The notes beneath the pieces were generated by a model. It made no database searches. It was not told the origin of the DNA and was given only the letters and a program-made list of their open reading frames with translations. A DNA stretch of 64,000 bases, taken from contig NZ_JBFANZ010000012.1 in the NCBI RefSeq assembly GCF_040659735.1, positions 1 through 64,000 on the forward strand, given 5' to 3'. Every line of letters begins with the position of its first letter. The first letter of the stretch is position 1. A program made the translations under genes and the position numbers. Of this stretch, positions 27,032 to 38,775 are shown piece by piece. The DNA is from Micromonospora_I sp040659735 (GTDB lineage Bacteria; Actinomycetota; Actinomycetes; Mycobacteriales; Micromonosporaceae).

Positions 27032-28012
27032 TCAGCCGACGAGCATCTCGGCCGTGACCGCGGCCTCCGTGTCCGGGATGCCCAGATCGCGGGCCCGCTT
27101 GTCGGCGAGCGCCAGCAGACGCCTTATGCGGCCGGCGATCGCGTCCTTGGTCAGCGGCGGGTCCGCCAGCGCGCCCAACTCCTCCAGCGAGGCCTGCCGG
27201 TGCTCCAGCCGCAGCTGGCCGGCCGACGTCAGGTGGTTGGGCGCCTCGTCCGCGAGGATCTCCAAGGCGCGGGTCACCCGCGCCGCCGCCGCGACCGCCG
27301 CCCGCGCGGAACGGCGCAGGTTGGCGTCGTCGAAGTTGGCCAGCCGGTTGGCGGTCGCCCGCACCTCGCGGCGCACCCGGCGCTCCTCCCACGCCAGCAC
27401 GCTGGCGTGCGCGCCGACCCGGGTGAGCAGCGCGGCGATCGCGTCGCCGTCCTTGACCACCACCCGGTCGACCCCGCGGACCTCGCGGGCCTTGGCCGTG
27501 ATGCCGATCCGGCGGGCCGAGCCGACCAGCGCGAGCGCCGACTCCGGCCCTGGGCAGGTGATCTCCAGCGCGCACGAACGGCCCGGCTCGGTCAGCGAGC
27601 CGTGCGCCATGAAGGCGCCGCGCCACGCCGCCACGGCGCAGCAGACGTTCGCGGAGACCACGTGCGGCGGCAGCCCCCGCACGGGACGGCCCCGCACGTC
27701 GAGCAGCCCGGTCTGCCGGGCCAACGCCTCGCCGTCCTTCACCACCCGCACGATGTAGTGGCTGCCCTTGCGCAGGCCGCCGGAAGCGAGCACATGGATC
27801 TCGCTGGGGTAGCCGTACACCTCGGCAATCTCGCGCCGCAGGCGGCGCGCGACGGCGCCGGTGTCCAGCTCCGCCTCCACGACCACCCGCCCGGAGACGA
27901 TGTGCAGCCCCCCGGCGAAGCGCAGCAGGGCAGCCATCTCCGCCCGTCGGCAGCAGGGCTTGGGTACATCGACCCGGCTCAGCTCGTCTTTGACCGAAGC
28001 GGTCATCGCCAT
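27032..28012 (-). CDS. whiA: WhiA sporulation/division regulator
   Basis: A 326-aa protein: an N-terminal LAGLIDADG-homing-endonuclease-like domain (MTASVKDELSRVDVPKPCCR, LRFAGGLHIVSGRVVVEAEL) without nuclease function in the family, and a C-terminal HTH (LTSAGQLRLEHRQASLEELG, LTKDAIAGRIRRLLALA). In streptomycetes it activates sporulation septation with WhiB. ATG at 28012 has GAGGTGA upstream. It ends the yvcK-rapZ-type cluster (uvrC-rapZ-yvcK-whiA). Confidence 0.97.
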   Translation of the reverse strand: MAMTASVKDELSRVDVPKPCCRRAEMAALLRFAGGLHIVSGRVVVEAELDTGAVARRLRREIAEVYGYPSEIHVLASGGLRKGSHYIVRVVKDGEALARQTGLLDVRGRPVRGLPPHVVSANVCCAVAAWRGAFMAHGSLTEPGRSCALEITCPGPESALALVGSARRIGITAKAREVRGVDRVVVKDGDAIAALLTRVGAHASVLAWEERRVRREVRATANRLANFDDANLRRSARAAVAAAARVTRALEILADEAPNHLTSAGQLRLEHRQASLEELGALADPPLTKDAIAGRIRRLLALADKRARDLGIPDTEAAVTAEMLVG

Positions 28013-28068
28013 TGTCTCGTCACCTCGTGGGGCCGGTCCCGGCAAAGTTGCCGGTGATTCGTACGTGC

Positions 28069-29103
28069 TTAACGATCGGCGCCCAAGAGAGGCACCAGTG
28101 CGGCTCCCAGCGCTTCGAAATCATGCCGGGGACTGCCGTCCGCTACCGACACCGGGGCGAGGACCAGCCGCGCACCCAGCGATTCTGCCGCACGTCCGAC
28201 CGGTTCGGGGTCGCCTACGGCTTTCCCGTCCGCGAGAACCGTGTCGACATGCAATTCCGGTAGGTACCAGGACAGTGCGGCAAGGTGGTCGGCGACCGAT
28301 AACCCGTCCGTTTCCTTCTCCGCCGCGAGGTTCAGATTGACCAGCCGGCGGGCCGGACTGGCGACGATAGCCGACGCCAACTCGGGCACGAGTAGGTGAG
28401 GAATGACACTCGTGTACCAGCTCCCCGGCCCGAAAATCAGCCAGTCGGCCGCGGCCACCGCCTCGAGCGCCTGCGGACACGCCGCCGGCCCTTTCGGCGT
28501 CAACCGGACGGTCTCGACGAGCCCCGGCGTCACCGCGACCGCGTGCTGACCACGGACGGTCACCACCTGGCCGGGGCGGCCCGGGTCGGCGCCGCGTACC
28601 TCCGCCTCGATGCCGAGCGGCTCGCACGACATGGGCAGCACCCGACCGGTGACGCCGATCATCCGCGCCACGTGGTCGAGCGCGGCGACCGGATTGCCGA
28701 GCATCTCCATCAGACCGCAGAGCACCAGGTTGCCGACCGCGTGACCGGTGAGCGGATCGGTGGGCAGCTCGAGGGCGGCGTCCGCGACCGGGGCACAGCC
28801 GCGATCGTCGGGCCCACCCGCGACGCGCCGCTCGCCCGGATCGGCCTGGAAGCGGTGCTGGAACAGCTCGGCGGTGAGCTGGTTGACCGGATCGGAGCCG
28901 GCCAGCGCGGCGAGCGCCTGCCGCAGGTCGCCGGGGGGCAGCGCGTTGCGCTGAGCGCGCAGCCGGCCGCTGGACCCGCCGTCGTCGGCGACCGTCACCA
29001 CGGCGGTGATATCCAGGTCAAGGCCGGCCGCACTGCGCAGGGCACGCAGCGAGGCGGACAATCCGTGCCCGCCACCGAACGCGACGACCTTGATCGCCGT
29101 CAC
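28069..29103 (-). CDS. yvcK: YvcK/CofD-like gluconeogenesis-factor protein
   Basis: A 344-aa Rossmann-like protein. The nucleotide-binding N-terminus is VVAFGGGHGLSASLRALR, then TVADDGGSSGRLR, LPPGDLRQALAAL, HAVGNLVLCGL and FGPGSWYTSVIPHLL. Relatives (YvcK, CuvA) bind UDP-GlcNAc and affect cell-wall synthesis on gluconeogenic carbon; they are not true CofD transferases. The GTG at 29103 overlaps the rapZ stop. One of the conserved rapZ-yvcK-whiA trio. Confidence 0.95.
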   Translation of the reverse strand: MTAIKVVAFGGGHGLSASLRALRSAAGLDLDITAVVTVADDGGSSGRLRAQRNALPPGDLRQALAALAGSDPVNQLTAELFQHRFQADPGERRVAGGPDDRGCAPVADAALELPTDPLTGHAVGNLVLCGLMEMLGNPVAALDHVARMIGVTGRVLPMSCEPLGIEAEVRGADPGRPGQVVTVRGQHAVAVTPGLVETVRLTPKGPAACPQALEAVAAADWLIFGPGSWYTSVIPHLLVPELASAIVASPARRLVNLNLAAEKETDGLSVADHLAALSWYLPELHVDTVLADGKAVGDPEPVGRAAESLGARLVLAPVSVADGSPRHDFEALGAALVPLLGADR

Positions 29104-30029
29104 TCGCGCCCCAGGTCGCGGTGCAGCGCGTTGGCCGCCAGCCGGGACTGCCGCAGCTGCCCGGCGAGCTCCTCGGCGATCGCCACGCTGCGGTGCTTGC
29201 CGCCCGTGCAGCCGACGGCGACGGTGAGGTAGCGCTTCCCCTCCCGTTCGAAACCGGGAGCGGTCGTGTTGATCAACTGCGCGTACGTCTCGACGAACTC
29301 GACCGCGCCGCGCTGACCGAGCACGTAGCCGCTGACCGCCTCCTCACGACCGGTGTGCTCGCGCAACTCCGCCACCCAGTACGGGTTGGGCAGGAACCGG
29401 GCGTCCAGCACGAAGTCCGCGTCGGGCGGCAGGCCGTACTTGAAGCCGAACGACAGCACCGTGACCCGCAGCCGCCGCGCGTCCTCGCCCCCGAAGAGCT
29501 CCTCCACCCGCCGCCGCAACTGGTTGACGTTGAGCTGGCTGGTGTCGATGATCACGTCGGCCTGCTCGCGGGCCTCGGCGAGCAGTTCCCGCTCGGCCGC
29601 GATCCCGTCGGCGAGCCGACCGTCGCCCTGCAGCGGGTGCGACCGGCGCACACCCTCGAAGCGACGGATCAGCACCTCGTCATCGGCGTCGACGAAGACG
29701 ACCCGCGGTTGGAACCCGCGCTCCCTGAGCGCGCGGATCGCCCCGGCGAGATCCGTGGAGAAGGCCCGGCTCCGCACGTCGAGAACCATCGCGGTGTGCC
29801 GCGCGGCGCCCCCGGCCTGCAGCGCCAACTCGGCCATGTCGAGCATGAGCGCCTGGGGCAGGTTGTCGACGACGTAGAAGCCGACGTTTTCCAGGGCCCG
29901 CGCGACCGTGCTGCGTCCGCCGCCGGACAGGCCGGTGACCACGACGAGCACGGTGTCGGACTGCACCGGCTCCATCTGCTCGGGTCGTTCGCTGGTTTCG
30001 CTGCTGCTTCGCTCGTTCGGTTCCCGCAC
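29100..30029 (-). CDS. rapZ: RapZ-family nucleotide-binding protein (RNase adapter family)
   Basis: A 309-aa P-loop protein. The Walker A is GLSGGGRST (residues 33-41), with Arg in place of Lys as in other actinobacteria, followed by FYVVDNLPQALM, VVFVDADDEVLIRRFEGVRRSHPL and the C-terminal VGCTGGKHRSVAIAEELA. E. coli RapZ binds GlcN6P and controls small RNAs; the actinobacterial role is unclear. GTG at 30029 has AGGAA 6 nt upstream; the ATG at 29975 is the alternative. Overlaps yvcK. Confidence 0.94.
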   Translation of the reverse strand: MREPNERSSSETSERPEQMEPVQSDTVLVVVTGLSGGGRSTVARALENVGFYVVDNLPQALMLDMAELALQAGGAARHTAMVLDVRSRAFSTDLAGAIRALRERGFQPRVVFVDADDEVLIRRFEGVRRSHPLQGDGRLADGIAAERELLAEAREQADVIIDTSQLNVNQLRRRVEELFGGEDARRLRVTVLSFGFKYGLPPDADFVLDARFLPNPYWVAELREHTGREEAVSGYVLGQRGAVEFVETYAQLINTTAPGFEREGKRYLTVAVGCTGGKHRSVAIAEELAGQLRQSRLAANALHRDLGRE

Positions 30030-30093
30030 GCTCTTCCTGTCAGATGTCGGGGGGTGAATTGCCGGGGGACCGCGCTGGCCCTGGTCGCCGATT

Positions 30094-32145
30094 CTAGGCG
30101 TCCGTTTCGGGCCGCACGGGTGCGGACCCACCGGGCAACGCCTCGTCAGCTGCGGAATTGACCGGGTCGCCGGTCTCCGCGTCCACCTCGACGATGGGCG
30201 GGACAGCCGCCGCGGCCGGGCGCGCGTCGTCGCCGGTGAGGGTGGCGATGATCGCCTCGGCGGTGCGCCGCCCGATGCCCGGCACCTCGGTGATCTCCTC
30301 GACGGTCGCCGCGGAGAGTCGCTTGAGCGACCCGAAGTGACGCAGCAGGGCCTTGCGACGCACCTCGCCGAGCCCCGGAATCCCATCCAGGCCGGACTGC
30401 GTCATCCGCTTGGACCGCCGCTGCCGGTGGAACGTGATCGCGAACCGGTGCGCCTCGTCACGGATGCGTTGCAGCAGGTAGAGCCCCTCGGACGTGCGCG
30501 GCAGGATGAGCGGGAACTCGTCGGAGGGAACCCACACCTCCTCCAACCGCTTGGCCAGGCCGCAGAGCGCCACGTCGTCGATCCCCAACTCGGCCAGGAC
30601 CGCCGCCGCCGCGTTGACCTGCGGCTGACCACCGTCCACCACGACCAACTGCGGGGGGTACGCGAAGCGGCGCGGCCGCCCCGTCGTCGGATCGATGCCT
30701 GGCTTGTCGGGGTCGGCGGCCATCTCCTCCCCCAGCTCACCGGTCTCCGCCCGCGCGTCGAGGTAGCGGGCGAACCGGCGGCGCAGCACCTCGGACATCG
30801 CCGACAGGTCATCGGTGGCCCCGCGGACGGCGAACGTCCGGTATTCGCTCTTGCGGGGCAGCCCGTCCTCGAAGACGACCATGCTGGCCACCACGTCGGT
30901 GCCCTGGATCTGCGAGATGTCGTAGCACTCGATCCGCAGCGGCGCGGTCTGCATGCCCAGCGCGTCCGAGATCTCCTCGAGCGCCTGGCTGCGCGTCGTC
31001 AGATCGGACGACCGGCGCAGCTTGTGCCGGTTGAGCGCCTCGGCGGCGTTACGCGCCACCGTCTCCAGGAGGGTCTTCTTGTCGCCCCGTTGCGGGACCC
31101 GCAGCGCCACCCGGCTGCCCCGGTGCGCGGAGAGCCAGTCGGTCAACGCGTCGGCGTCCGGCGGCAGCGCCGGTACCAGCAGCTCGCGGGGCACGTCGGC
31201 CTCACCGCGCTCGCCGCCGTAGACCTGGGTGCAGAAATGGTGCACCAGGTCACCGGTAGTGAGGTCCTCGACCTTCTCCACCACCCAGCCGCGCTGTCCG
31301 CGCACCCGCCCCCCGCGCACGTGGAACACCTGCACCGCGGCTTCGAGCGGATCCTCGGCGAAGGCCACCACGTCGGCGTCGGTGCCGTCGCCGAAGACGA
31401 CCGTCTGCTTCTCCATCGCCCGACGCAGCGCCGCCGCGTCGTCGCGCAGCCGCGCCGCCCGCTCGAACTCCAACTGCTCGGACGCCTCCTGCATCTCGCG
31501 TTCGAGGCGGCGGACCAGCGTGTCGGTCTTGCCGGCCATGAAGTCGCAGAAGTCCTCGACGATGTCGCGGTGCTCCTGCGCGGAGACGGTGCCGACGCAG
31601 GGCGCGGAACACTTGCCGATGTAGCCGAGCAGGCAGGGGCGGCCGATCTGACCGGCCCGCTTGAACACGCCGGACGAGCAGGTGCGGGCCGGGAAGACGC
31701 GGAGCAGCAGGTCGAGCGTCTCGCGGATCGCCCAGGCGTGCGAGTAGGGGCCGAAGTAGCGCACACCCCTGCGTTTGGCCCCCCGCATGACCTGGAGCCG
31801 CGGGAACTCCTCGTCGAGGGTCACCGCCAGGTAGGGGTAGGTCTTGTCGTCGCGGTAGCGGACGTTGAACCGCGGGTCGTACTGCTTGATCCACGAATAT
31901 TCGAGCTGCAGCGCCTCCACCTCGGTGCCGACCGTGACCCAGTCCACCGAGGCGGCCGTGGTCACCATCTGCTGCGTGCGCTGGTGCAGATGCCAGAGGT
32001 CACCGAAGTAGGAGTTGAGGCGGCTGCGCAGGCTCTTGGCCTTGCCGACGTAGATGACCCGGCCGGTCGGATCGCGGAAGCGGTAGACCCCGGGGGCGTC
32101 CGGGATGGTGCCGGGCGCCGGACGGTAGGTGGATGGGTCTGCCAC
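30094..32145 (-). CDS. uvrC: UvrC, excinuclease subunit C
   Basis: A 683-aa nucleotide-excision-repair nuclease. Order: GIY-YIG domain (PGVYRFRDPTGRVIYVGKAK), a Cys-rich patch (ARTCSSG, CLLGYIGKCSAPC), UVR domain (ASEQLEFERAARLRDD), RNase-H-like domain (IECYDISQIQGTDVVASMVV, VVDGGQPQVNAA) and C-terminal helix-hairpin-helices (LDGIPGLGEVRRKALL, VPGIGRRTAEAI). GTG at 32145 (VADPSTYRPAPG) is preferred over the ATG at 32175 because a TAGTCT -10 lies 7 nt before it. Confidence 0.96.
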   Translation of the reverse strand: MADPSTYRPAPGTIPDAPGVYRFRDPTGRVIYVGKAKSLRSRLNSYFGDLWHLHQRTQQMVTTAASVDWVTVGTEVEALQLEYSWIKQYDPRFNVRYRDDKTYPYLAVTLDEEFPRLQVMRGAKRRGVRYFGPYSHAWAIRETLDLLLRVFPARTCSSGVFKRAGQIGRPCLLGYIGKCSAPCVGTVSAQEHRDIVEDFCDFMAGKTDTLVRRLEREMQEASEQLEFERAARLRDDAAALRRAMEKQTVVFGDGTDADVVAFAEDPLEAAVQVFHVRGGRVRGQRGWVVEKVEDLTTGDLVHHFCTQVYGGERGEADVPRELLVPALPPDADALTDWLSAHRGSRVALRVPQRGDKKTLLETVARNAAEALNRHKLRRSSDLTTRSQALEEISDALGMQTAPLRIECYDISQIQGTDVVASMVVFEDGLPRKSEYRTFAVRGATDDLSAMSEVLRRRFARYLDARAETGELGEEMAADPDKPGIDPTTGRPRRFAYPPQLVVVDGGQPQVNAAAAVLAELGIDDVALCGLAKRLEEVWVPSDEFPLILPRTSEGLYLLQRIRDEAHRFAITFHRQRRSKRMTQSGLDGIPGLGEVRRKALLRHFGSLKRLSAATVEEITEVPGIGRRTAEAIIATLTGDDARPAAAAVPPIVEVDAETGDPVNSAADEALPGGSAPVRPETDA

Positions 32146-32152
32146 GGCGGCA

Positions 32153-32158
32153 AGACTA
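32153..32158 (-). promoter_or_regulatory. uvrC -10 hexamer (leaderless)
   Basis: Minus-strand TAGTCT, then TGCCGCC, then the uvrC GTG. It lies inside the longer alternative reading of uvrC, which argues for the shorter protein. Confidence 0.5.
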
Positions 32159-32175
32159 GTCCGTACCCCCGACAT

Positions 32176-32248
32176 GATCCGCCGCGCGCGGACGTCCGGC
32201 GCCGTAGGCGTGCGTGACGCGCACGACGCCGGACGATCGCGACGGATC
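32176..32248 (-). terminator. 73-bp inverted repeat between the Rieske lipoprotein gene and uvrC
   Basis: Outer arms GATCCG (32176) and CGGATC (to 32248) enclose GTCCGGCGCCGT / ACGACGCCGGAC (11 of 12). It overlaps the Rieske stop codon, so it probably ends that transcript just before the uvrC promoter. Confidence 0.6.
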
Positions 32249-32732
32249 AGGCGAGAACGATGTTGTCGCCCTCGACCTTGACGTCCTTGGCGGGCAGCGG
32301 CCTTTTCGCCGGGCCGCCCTTCACGGAGCCGTCCTCGATCGAGAACTTGCTGAAGTGGCAGGTGCAGGTGATCGTGCCCGCGTCGATGCTCGAAACGGGG
32401 CAGCCCTGGTGTGTGCAGATGTTGCTGAAGCCCTTGAACTCCCCGGCGGTCGGTTGGGTGACCACGACCCCCTCCTTGGCGAAGATCTTGCCGCCGCCGA
32501 CCGGAATCTCCCCCTTCTTGGCAAGCGGGGCGGCTCCGGGGTTCGACCCGCCGCCCTGGGGGCTGCCACTGGCGCTCTGGGGGCTGCCGGTGCCGCCGCC
32601 GTCACCCAGGTCCTTGTCGTTGCCGGTGCCGCACCCGCCGAGCGCGACGGTCGCGCCGACGGCGCCCGCGCCCAGCAACAGGGCACGGCGGCTCGGCGCG
32701 TCGGCCCCGGTCACGGCCTGATCCTCACTCAT
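32247..32732 (-). CDS. exported Rieske [2Fe-2S] lipoprotein (Tat type)
   Basis: A 161-aa protein. A twin-arginine pair (R15 R16 in SRRALLLGAG) precedes a hydrophobic run and a lipobox L31-G-G-C34, so it is predicted to be Tat-exported and lipid-anchored. A Gly/Ser/Pro linker (~35-70) leads to a Rieske domain with ligands C106-x-H108 and C123-x2-H126, plus C111 and C125 placed for the disulfide of high-potential (bc1-type) Rieske proteins. ATG at 32732 with AAAGGAG upstream. Its electron partner is unknown; uvrA and uvrC flank it. Confidence 0.93.
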   Translation of the reverse strand: MSEDQAVTGADAPSRRALLLGAGAVGATVALGGCGTGNDKDLGDGGGTGSPQSASGSPQGGGSNPGAAPLAKKGEIPVGGGKIFAKEGVVVTQPTAGEFKGFSNICTHQGCPVSSIDAGTITCTCHFSKFSIEDGSVKGGPAKRPLPAKDVKVEGDNIVLA

Positions 32733-32891
32733 GCGACGCTCTCCTTTCGGCTGCCGCGGCTGGTCCCGCGACGGCCCACGCCAGTAGACACGGCCCATCC
32801 CGAGGCTGGGTTCATCGGCTACTGATATCGCGAAAAAATGTGGTTCGCGTAGCGTTACGATTACCGACCGCGTCGAACGCCCCGCGCCGCG

Positions 32892-32926
32892 GTCGTGGTG
32901 CTCGCCCGATGGGCAAGCACCACGAC
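32892..32926 (-). terminator. terminator hairpin downstream of uvrA
   Basis: GTCGTGGTGCT and AGCACCACGAC pair perfectly, extended by GCCC/GGGC after one mismatch, with a GAT loop. It starts 33 bp past the uvrA stop. Confidence 0.75.
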
Positions 32927-32958
32927 CTCCGTCAGGTAGCGCCGTCGCAAGAAGCGCG

Positions 32959-36009
<3,051 letters not shown>

Positions 36010-36358
36010 TGTCCGCCCACTCCCGGGAAGAAAAAAGACGATTTGTCGATCTAGTAAAGGCACGAATCGCGCCCCGGCAACTTTAGCCCTGGCGTATGAC
36101 AGTTGCCCTTGCCGGCACATTCCCCCAGGTCAGCGACGGGACCACGATCACTGCGCCAGTCTTCGGTCGCGCTCCGTCCCCCGCCGCGAGGGTCTCGCCA
36201 TTCGAGATCGGAAATATGGTTTATGTCCCACATTAGCGGCATAGCTGGCGTAGCGTAAGGTCAGCGATCCGCTCAGGAAGCCGGGCCGGTTCGTCCTATC
36301 GGGGGGTGGGACGGACCGGCCCTCCCCCGCCCAACGCCGGCGACGGAGATTCGGTCAC
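36010..36358. other. divergent intergenic region uvrA / LCP gene
   Basis: 349 bp of lower GC without a credible gene; a 63-codon minus-strand frame inside lacks codon bias and a ribosome site. Hexamers TAGCGT (near 36250) on the + strand could serve the LCP gene. No GAAC-N4-GTTC type LexA box was found near uvrA by eye. Confidence 0.5.
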
Positions 36359-37510
36359 ATGCAGGAGAAACAGCGCAGCGGATCACCTTCGGCCGCCGAT
36401 CTTCGGCCGCCCGCAGCGTCGACAACCGCCCCTCGCTGCGCGCGATCGGACGATCCCCGATCGGCGGCGGGGACGGCCGCGCTCCCCGACGAGCAGCCGG
36501 ACGGGCCCGCGGCGCCGGCGTCGAGCGGACTGCGCGCGCGGCGCCGGTTCCGGATCACCGCACTGATCGTGGGGCTGGTGCTGCTGCTCGTCGTCGGTGG
36601 CCTGGGGCTTGGCGGCCGGCTCTACGCCCGGTCGGTCGGGCAGGAAATCGAGCGCGTCGACGCGTTCAGCCACGTGCCGGAGGCGGAGCGGCCGACCAGG
36701 GCCGCCTCGAAGGCGCTGAACCTGCTGATCCTGGGCAGCGACTCGCGCGACCCGGACACCAAGGGATCGCGCACCGACACGATCATGGTGCTGCACCTGC
36801 CGGCCGCCCGCGACCGGGCCCAGTTGATCTCGATTCCCCGTGACACCTGGGTCACCGTCCCGAAGTCGGCCGACGGCAGGACGGGCGGCGCGAATGCAAA
36901 GATCAATACCGCGTACGCCTGGGGCGGCACTTCGCTCATGGTGCGCACCGTGGAGAGCTTCACCGCCGTCCGCATCGATCACGTCCTGCTCATCGACTTC
37001 GCCGGCTTCCAACGGATCGTCGACGCCGTCGGCGGCGTCGAGATCGACGTCGACCGGGGATTCACCTCGATCCACCCGCCCCACCGCACCTTCACAGCGG
37101 GGCGGCAACGACTCAACGGTGCGGCCGCCCTCGACTACTCCCGGCAGCGCAAGCAGTTCAGCGACGGTGACTTCGCGCGGATCCGTCACCAGCAGCAGGT
37201 GATCGCGGCGATCATGGATCAGGCAGCGGCGAAGGGTTTCCTGGCCAACCCGGTCCGGCTCAACAGCTTCCTGCGGGCGACCGCCGACGCCATCACCGCC
37301 GACAAGACGCTCTCCGTCTTCGACCTCGCCTGGGAGATGCGCGGCGTACGCAGCAGCGACCTCAGCCGGCTGACCAGCCCCTCCTCCGGCACGGGCACCG
37401 AGGGCGACGAGAGCGTCGTCTACACCGACACCGGGCAGGCCCGGCGCCTCTACCAGGCGGTGAAGGACGATGCCATGGAGAAGTGGCTCGCCGACAACCC
37501 GCCGAGCTAG
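36359..37510 (+). CDS. LytR-CpsA-Psr (LCP) family cell-wall glycopolymer ligase
   Basis: A 383-aa membrane-anchored enzyme expected to attach glycopolymers (teichoic-acid-like or arabinogalactan-type) to peptidoglycan. A ~60-residue Pro/Ala-rich cytoplasmic stretch precedes one helix (ITALIVGLVLLLVVGGLGLG). The LCP domain shows LNLLILGSDSRD, the catalytic Arg/Asp region GSRTDTIMVLH, ISIPRDTWV, KINTAYAWGG and LNGAAALDYSRQR followed by DFARIRHQQQV. The end is convergent with rsgA, 9 bp apart. Confidence 0.93.
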   Translation: MQEKQRSGSPSAADLRPPAASTTAPRCARSDDPRSAAGTAALPDEQPDGPAAPASSGLRARRRFRITALIVGLVLLLVVGGLGLGGRLYARSVGQEIERVDAFSHVPEAERPTRAASKALNLLILGSDSRDPDTKGSRTDTIMVLHLPAARDRAQLISIPRDTWVTVPKSADGRTGGANAKINTAYAWGGTSLMVRTVESFTAVRIDHVLLIDFAGFQRIVDAVGGVEIDVDRGFTSIHPPHRTFTAGRQRLNGAAALDYSRQRKQFSDGDFARIRHQQQVIAAIMDQAAAKGFLANPVRLNSFLRATADAITADKTLSVFDLAWEMRGVRSSDLSRLTSPSSGTGTEGDESVVYTDTGQARRLYQAVKDDAMEKWLADNPPS

Positions 37511-37519
37511 CGGCCCCGG

Positions 37520-38572
37520 TCAGCCACCCGTCCGCTTCGCGGCGCGCTTCCCCGTCGTCCGCTCCCGCGCCGCGAGCCGCGCATCCTTACGCCGCATCTC
37601 GAACGCGACCTCGCGCTGCAGCTTCTGCCAACTCTCCCAGCGACGCCCGGTCAACTCACCGGACTCCACCGCCCCGCGCACCGCGCAACCCGGCTCGGCG
37701 CCGTGGCCGCAATCGGAGAACCGGCACGCGGCGACGAGTTCGGCGATCTCGGCGAACGCGTTGTCCAGCCCTGCCGCCACGTCGAGCAGACCGACCGCGC
37801 GGATGCCGGGCGTGTCCAGCACGGCGCCGCCGCCGGGAATCGGGATCAGCGCGCGGTAGGTCGTCGTGTGCCCCCCCTTGCCGTCCACCCGACGGATCGC
37901 CTGCGTGGTCATGACGGTCGCGCCGGCCAGGGCGTTGACCAGGGTGGACTTTCCGGCGCCCGAGGGCCCGAGCAGGGCGAGGGTGCGCCCGGCGGCGATC
38001 CGGGGGCGCAACGCCGCCAGCCCGTCCCCGCGCTCGGCGCTGACCGGGACAACCTCGGCGCCGGGTGCGATGTCGGCGACCTGCGCCGCGATCGCCGCCG
38101 GGTCGGTGGCGAGATCGCTTTTGGTGAGTACGACCAGCGGCTGCGCGCCGGACTCCCAGACCAGTGCGAGCAGCCGCTCGATGCGCCCCATGTCGGGCGC
38201 CGGGTGCATCGGCTCGACGACGGCCGCCGCGTCGATGTTGGCAGCCAGCACCTGCCCCGTGGAGTCCTTGTCGGCGGTGCGCCGCACGATCGCCGTACGG
38301 CGCGGCAGCACGGCCTCCGCCGTGACCCGCTGGTCGGGCCAGGAGCGCACGGCCACCCAGTCGCCGGCGCACGGCAGGTTCGCCGGGTCACGCGACGCGC
38401 CGGCGAGGATGGATCCGGCGAGGGTGGCGCGTACGGGGCCCTCCGGACGGAGCACGGTGCACACGCCACGGTCGACCCGGATCACCCGTCCGGGCTGGAG
38501 ATCGGCGGGAAGCGCCCGCAGGGCGACGGTGAAGGGAGCGTCCCATCCGAGGGACGCGAGATCGAACGTCAT
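37520..38572 (-). CDS. rsgA: RsgA, ribosome small-subunit-dependent GTPase A
   Basis: A 350-aa circularly permuted GTPase for late 30S maturation. An N-terminal OB fold (VIRVDRGVCTVL) is followed by G4 (VLTKSDLA), G1 (LLGPSGAGKSTLVNAL), G3 (LDTPGIRAVGL) in permuted order, then the zinc motif C-x4-CGHGAEPGC. The C-terminal ~25 residues are Arg/Lys-rich. ATG at 38572. Confidence 0.95.
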   Translation of the reverse strand: MTFDLASLGWDAPFTVALRALPADLQPGRVIRVDRGVCTVLRPEGPVRATLAGSILAGASRDPANLPCAGDWVAVRSWPDQRVTAEAVLPRRTAIVRRTADKDSTGQVLAANIDAAAVVEPMHPAPDMGRIERLLALVWESGAQPLVVLTKSDLATDPAAIAAQVADIAPGAEVVPVSAERGDGLAALRPRIAAGRTLALLGPSGAGKSTLVNALAGATVMTTQAIRRVDGKGGHTTTYRALIPIPGGGAVLDTPGIRAVGLLDVAAGLDNAFAEIAELVAACRFSDCGHGAEPGCAVRGAVESGELTGRRWESWQKLQREVAFEMRRKDARLAARERTTGKRAAKRTGG

Positions 38573-38763
38573 CTGAACCCTCTGTCAGGTGGGGGCGGTG
38601 ACGGGCCGGTGGGCCGTCAGACGCCGGACGAGGTGGGAACGAACGCGGGCATCGGCATCCCCACCTCCTCCCAGGTCCTGCGTGACGCGTCTGCACCGAC
38701 GGTAGATGCCGGTGGCGTACCTCCGAAACCGATTTCCGCCCGGGCCGGACGCGGTCGGACAGC

Positions 38764-38769
38764 TAGGGT
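38764..38769 (+). promoter_or_regulatory. -10 hexamer of the mycothiol-dependent isomerase gene (leaderless)
   Basis: TAGGGT is followed by CGAAGG and then the GTG start. Confidence 0.5.
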
Positions 38770-38775
38770 CGAAGG

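Noticed and set aside
30094..32175. Longer uvrC starting at ATG 32175
   Set aside because: The extra 10 residues contain the probable -10 hexamer, and the conserved N-terminus begins at the GTG at 32145.
36051..36242. 63-codon minus-strand frame upstream of uvrA
   Set aside because: No ribosome site, no codon bias, and it lies in the AT-richer divergent promoter region.
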